From JAJFFW01 sp039197915 (GTDB taxonomy: Bacteria; Pseudomonadota; Alphaproteobacteria; Caulobacterales; Parvularculaceae): a stretch of DNA of 8,513 bases. The notes below the pieces were generated by a model. The model had not been told where the DNA came from, ran no database searches, and saw nothing but the letters and a program-made list of their open reading frames with translations. The position numbers and the translations under genes are program-made. The DNA lies in contig JBCCTV010000143.1 in NCBI GenBank assembly GCA_039197915.1, forward strand, positions 1 to 8,513, in the 5' to 3' direction. Positions 5,869 through 8,513 of this stretch are shown in pieces (the stretch's first letter is position 1; each line of letters begins with the position of its first letter).

Positions 5869-7332
5869 ATGCGCCGCGTCGCGGTGGTCGATATTGGGTC
5901 AAATTCGGTTCGACTTGTAATTTTTGAAGGTCCGCGGCGGGCGCCCTTCCAGATCAGTAACGAGAAAGCGCTTTGTGGGCTTGGCCGCGATATCGGGCCA
6001 AATGGCGAGCTCAACAAAACGACTATGGACGCGGCGATCAGTACACTGCGTCGTTTTCGGGCCGTTTTGGATGAGCACGGACGTCCTGAAACATTCGCGA
6101 TCGCGACCGCTGCTGTGCGTGACGCGCCAAATGCGTCTGATTTCGTTGCGCGCGTGCGCAACCTCGGTTTTGACGTCGATGTGATCTCGGGCGAACGCGA
6201 GGCTGAGCTATCGGCATACGGTGTTGTTTCGCAAACACCTGCGGCTCACGGTGTTGTCGGCGATATGGGCGGCGGGAGCTTAGAACTGACCCGCGTGGAC
6301 AACGGCGATTTGCGCGAAGCGGTGAGCCTATCAATCGGGCCATTGAGGCTCATGCAACTGGTCGGTGACCGACCCCAGGATGCAAATAGTATCATCGATG
6401 ACGCCATAGGCGAGGCGCCCTGGTTGGCAAAAAGTTCCGGTGAAACTCTGTATGCGGTCGGCGGCGCTTGGCGCGCGATCGCAAGAATTCGAATGCGTAT
6501 GAGAAATTACGCCCTGCCGGTTTTGCACCAGTTTGAGATGAGCCGTCAGGAAGCGATCGAGATATGTGCTCTGATCGCTGGTCAGTCTAAGGAATCGTTG
6601 ACAGAAATTCCCGGTATTCCGCGAAAGCGAATTGATACGCTCCCCTTCGCGGCGCTGGTTTTGCAGCGCGTACTTGAAGTATCCAATGTGAAGCGCTTGG
6701 CGATTTCTGCGTCTGGCCTTCGTGAAGGCTTACTTTACGCGTCTTTACCCGAAGAAACCCAAGCACATGATCCACTGAGTGCGGCTTTAGAATTCTTTGG
6801 CAACCGTTTGTCGCCTGACCCGGACTATGGTCTGGCTGCGGCTTCGTTTATTGGACCAGTTTTGACCGATCGCGGCGAAGACACAAACCGGCGGATTTGC
6901 GATGCTGCATGTACACTGATTGATGTCGCTGCTTATTTTCACCCTGATATGCGCGGCGCAATGGCCCATGATATCGCGGTACGTACAGCTTTGTCTGGTA
7001 TAACGCACCGTGAACGGATCATGATCGCCATGGCTCTCTTTGCAAGGCACGAAGGGCGGCGTGCATCGTCGCCAAAACCGGAGCTTGCGGCGATGATCGA
7101 CGAACAGGATTTGCTGTATGCGCGCAAACTTGGCGTGGCCATGCGTTTCGCCGGGTCTCTCGCCCCAAAGTCGCCAGGGCTCCTAGAAGAGTGCTCATTA
7201 GCGCTCGACGAAGAAACGCTCGTCTTGCGGGGACCGTCGGGACTCGCTGATCGGATGGACGAGCAACAACGCAGGCGTTTTACGTCCCTTGCGGAGATTT
7301 GCGGCGTCGCGGGCATTGTCGATGCGAACTGA
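5869..7332 (+). CDS. ppx: Ppx/GppA family exopolyphosphatase
   Basis: Family members remove terminal phosphate from inorganic polyphosphate, and many also hydrolyse pppGpp to ppGpp. From the ATG at 5869 the protein is 487 residues. An in-frame extension to ATG 5833 or GTG 5830 would add 12 or 13 residues. The actin-like (ASKHA) Ppx/GppA domain shows the phosphate-1 loop VDIGSNSVRL (7-16), the ISGEREAELSAYG segment (106-118) where the family places its catalytic glutamate, and the phosphate-2 loop GDMGGGSLEL (131-140). The segment GGAWRAIARI (198-207) marks the end of the second subdomain. The C-terminal third (about 335-480) is helical and resembles the HD-like domain of longer Ppx proteins, including FHPDMRGAMAHD (357-368) and GITHRERIMIAMALFARH (377-394). 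The gene lies 41-80 bp downstream of ppk, so both enzymes of polyphosphate turnover probably share an mRNA. Whether the preferred substrate is polyphosphate or pppGpp cannot be told from the sequence; position beside ppk favours polyphosphate. Confidence 0.93.
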   Translation: MRRVAVVDIGSNSVRLVIFEGPRRAPFQISNEKALCGLGRDIGPNGELNKTTMDAAISTLRRFRAVLDEHGRPETFAIATAAVRDAPNASDFVARVRNLGFDVDVISGEREAELSAYGVVSQTPAAHGVVGDMGGGSLELTRVDNGDLREAVSLSIGPLRLMQLVGDRPQDANSIIDDAIGEAPWLAKSSGETLYAVGGAWRAIARIRMRMRNYALPVLHQFEMSRQEAIEICALIAGQSKESLTEIPGIPRKRIDTLPFAALVLQRVLEVSNVKRLAISASGLREGLLYASLPEETQAHDPLSAALEFFGNRLSPDPDYGLAAASFIGPVLTDRGEDTNRRICDAACTLIDVAAYFHPDMRGAMAHDIAVRTALSGITHRERIMIAMALFARHEGRRASSPKPELAAMIDEQDLLYARKLGVAMRFAGSLAPKSPGLLEECSLALDEETLVLRGPSGLADRMDEQQRRRFTSLAEICGVAGIVDAN

Positions 7333-7393
7333 TTTTGCCCTGGCTTCAAACAGTTAATGTATGGCCGACGCCTGCAGCTTTCGCTCACTAGAC

Positions 7394-7425
7394 ATGAGTT
7401 TCATCCTATAACGGATGGAACTCGT
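7394..7425 (+). terminator. Strong hairpin in the ppx 3' region, possible operon-end structure
   Basis: ATGAGTTTCATCC (7394-7406) pairs with GGATGGAACTCGT (7413-7425) around the six-base loop TATAAC. This gives 13 bp with two G-U wobbles in the plus-strand RNA. In the minus-strand RNA the same positions become C-A mismatches, so the structure favours ppx transcripts. The stem starts 61 nt after the ppx stop. The following bases (ATACTCCCTCAAC) are not a U-tract, so it is more likely an mRNA 3'-end stabiliser or part of a Rho-dependent end than a classic intrinsic terminator. Confidence 0.45.
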
Positions 7426-7527
7426 ATACTCCCTCAACTAGGAAGCACTAGCGGTATTAAAGCGCTGATGTCAGCACGCTGATTACCAGCTCAATAAAAA
7501 TGCTTTCTTTCAATACAATGGCGATGT

Positions 7528-7543
7528 AACGCGACTGCGCGTT
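7528..7543 (-). terminator. Perfect 6-bp hairpin just after the rnd stop codon
   Basis: AACGCG (7528-7533) and CGCGTT (7538-7543) form a perfect GC-rich stem with a four-base loop, 3 nt beyond the rnd TAA (7549-7547). No T-run follows on the minus strand. It may contribute to 3'-end formation of the rnd mRNA, but a simple intrinsic terminator is not supported. Confidence 0.35.
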
Positions 7544-7546
7544 GGC

Positions 7547-8513
7547 TTAGGAAAGCGGCACGATTTCAACCCGTCGACCGCTGAGTTTTAGGGCTGCTTC
7601 GCCGCGCTTTAACTGCAACGCCTGCTCACCGAAGACATCCCGCCGCCATCCTTTCATTGCTGGAACGTCGGCGTTGTCATTCAGGGCAATTTCTTCAAGG
7701 TCGTTGGTCGACGCAATGAGCTTCGGCGCCACTTGGTGGGCTTCGCATTGGCGCTTTAGGAGGACCTTGAGGAGGTCCACGACATCGGGCGGCGCATTCC
7801 GTTTATCACGGCCATCGGCGATAACGGGGAGATCGGACGATGGCATTGCTGCGCCGGCGGCGACTGCGTCGAGGAGACCAGCGGCGCTTTTTGACTTCTC
7901 AAAACCGCGCGGCACAGACCGTGCGCTGGCGAGGGCCGTCGCGTCTTTTGGCGCCAATCGGGCAAGATCGAGAAGGGCGTCGTCTTTCATGATGCGGCCA
8001 CGGGGGACGTTGCGGGACTGCGCTTCGTTTTCGCGCCACTCCGCAAGCTTCATTAACGGCCCAAGCATCGCTGGTTTGGCGTTACGAAGCTTGATGCGAC
8101 GCCAGGCCTCCTCAGGCGCGATAAAGTAAAGGCTTGGCTCGTAGAGCGCTTCCAGCTCTTCCTGCACCCAGCGGGACCGGTTATCGCGCTCCAATTTGCC
8201 GAGAAGAATGGGGTAAGCGGCGCGTAGATGCGTAACATCGCTCATGGCGTAATCGAGCTGCGCGTCCGTGAGGGGACGCCGGGACCAGTCGGTAAAACGC
8301 GAGCCCTTGTCTATTTTGGCCCCAACCAGCGCGCGCATCAGCGGCTCATAGCCGATTTGATCGCCAAACCCGCACGCCATTGCCGCAATCTGGCTGTCGA
8401 AGAGCGGGCGCGGCACCTCGCCCAGCAACCGATAAAAGATCTCCAAGTCCTGGCGCGCCGCGTGGAACACCTTAACGACATTCGTATTCTTCAGGAGGTC
8501 CAGAAAGGGCTGC
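7547..8513 (-). CDS. rnd: Ribonuclease D, N-terminus cut by window edge
   Basis: RNase D is a 3'-5' exoribonuclease that trims tRNA precursors and other structured RNAs. The frame stays open to the right edge: codons begin at 8512 with QPFLDLLKNTNVVKVFHAAR and continue for 321 visible residues. The GTG at 8470 is an internal Val codon, not a start. About 60-65 N-terminal residues, including exonuclease motif I (the first Asp-x-Glu), should lie beyond 8513. Numbering visible residues, exonuclease motif II is VFHAARQDLEIF (15-26) with D22. The segment IDKGSRFTDWSRRPLT (67-82) precedes motif III, YAMSD (88-92), with Y88 and D92 of the DEDDy class. An HRDC domain covers roughly 135-215 (AWRRIKL...LAEWRENEAQ), and a second HRDC-like helical region covers 240-300. 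The gene is convergent with ppx and so is transcribed separately from the polyphosphate operon. Confidence 0.95.
   Translation of the reverse strand, partial: QPFLDLLKNTNVVKVFHAARQDLEIFYRLLGEVPRPLFDSQIAAMACGFGDQIGYEPLMRALVGAKIDKGSRFTDWSRRPLTDAQLDYAMSDVTHLRAAYPILLGKLERDNRSRWVQEELEALYEPSLYFIAPEEAWRRIKLRNAKPAMLGPLMKLAEWRENEAQSRNVPRGRIMKDDALLDLARLAPKDATALASARSVPRGFEKSKSAAGLLDAVAAGAAMPSSDLPVIADGRDKRNAPPDVVDLLKVLLKRQCEAHQVAPKLIASTNDLEEIALNDNADVPAMKGWRRDVFGEQALQLKRGEAALKLSGRRVEIVPLS

Larger units (their letters stand above)
7333..7546. other. Convergent intergenic spacer between ppx and rnd
   Basis: This 214-bp spacer is more AT-rich than the flanking genes and contains no credible ORF. It holds a strong hairpin at 7394-7425 and a smaller perfect one at 7528-7543. 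An imperfect one at 7461-7480 has arms AGCG-CTGA and TCAG-CA-CGCT, with a two-base bulge. None is followed by a proper T-run on either strand, so a canonical intrinsic terminator is not evident. Confidence 0.6.

Noticed and set aside
7327..7355. AACTG/CAGTT inverted repeat around the ppx stop codon
   Set aside because: The stem is only 5 bp with a loop of about 19 bases, too weak to support a structure.
6939..7388. A 149-codon minus-strand ORF opposite the ppx C-terminus
   Set aside because: The composition (Ser/Arg rich) is typical of an antisense shadow and there is no recognisable domain.
7388..7451. Three CTAG tetramers within 64 bp of the ppx-rnd spacer
   Set aside because: CTAG is rare in many bacteria, but it occurs repeatedly elsewhere in this window, including in coding regions, so the cluster is not informative.
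7461..7505. Bulged hairpin at 7461-7480 followed by an A5 run as a possible minus-strand terminator for rnd
   Set aside because: On the minus strand the T5 tract precedes the stem instead of following it, so it does not have terminator order.
3415..7871. The 9-mer GCGACTGCG recurring at about 3415, 7531 and 7860
   Set aside because: It looked like a dispersed repeat, but one copy is within rnd coding sequence, flanks differ and the short GC-rich word is expected by chance.

Overview
The window looks like a conserved core-genome segment of an alphaproteobacterium of moderate to fairly high GC. The evidence is the gene set and its order: a HdaA-type DnaA regulator, a DUF2066 exported protein, polyphosphate kinase, an Ppx/GppA phosphatase and RNase D, next to purM. 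The DUF2066-hdaA-ppk-ppx-rnd neighbourhood is familiar from Caulobacterales, Parvularculales, Rhodospirillales and related groups. I cannot name the genus from sequence alone. There is no sign of mobile elements, CRISPR arrays, tRNA or rRNA genes, or frameshifted genes.

Layout. From the left edge to 941, on the minus strand, lies purM (AIR synthetase), cut by the window edge at its C-terminus. A 364-bp divergent intergenic region (942-1305) follows. It carries a candidate promoter element with a near-consensus CtrA box abutting a GANTC (CcrM-type) site. Four plus-strand genes then run head to tail with gaps of 52, 60 and 41-80 bp and probably form one operon: a secreted DUF2066 protein (1306-2703), hdaA (2756-3415), ppk1 (3476-5788) and ppx (best start 5869, end 7332). 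After ppx comes a 214-bp convergent spacer (7333-7546) with a strong 13-bp hairpin and a second, smaller hairpin just beyond the rnd stop codon. The right end is rnd (RNase D) on the minus strand, missing its N-terminus at the window edge.

How the genes fit together. HdaA is expected to act with the DNA sliding clamp to stimulate hydrolysis of DnaA-ATP and so limit re-initiation of replication. Ppk1 makes inorganic polyphosphate from ATP, and Ppx degrades polyphosphate and probably pppGpp. Placing a replication-initiation brake in the same transcription unit as polyphosphate and alarmone metabolism suggests shared control of cell-cycle and starvation responses. This is an inference from gene order. 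purM (purine synthesis) and rnd (RNA 3'-end processing) are flanking housekeeping genes on the opposite strand.

I do not see a clearly new system. The items most worth a second look are the CtrA/GANTC-like cluster in the divergent promoter region, the uncharacterised exported DUF2066 protein heading the operon, the strong hairpin after ppx, and the purM start, which lacks a visible Shine-Dalgarno sequence and follows a short upstream ORF.
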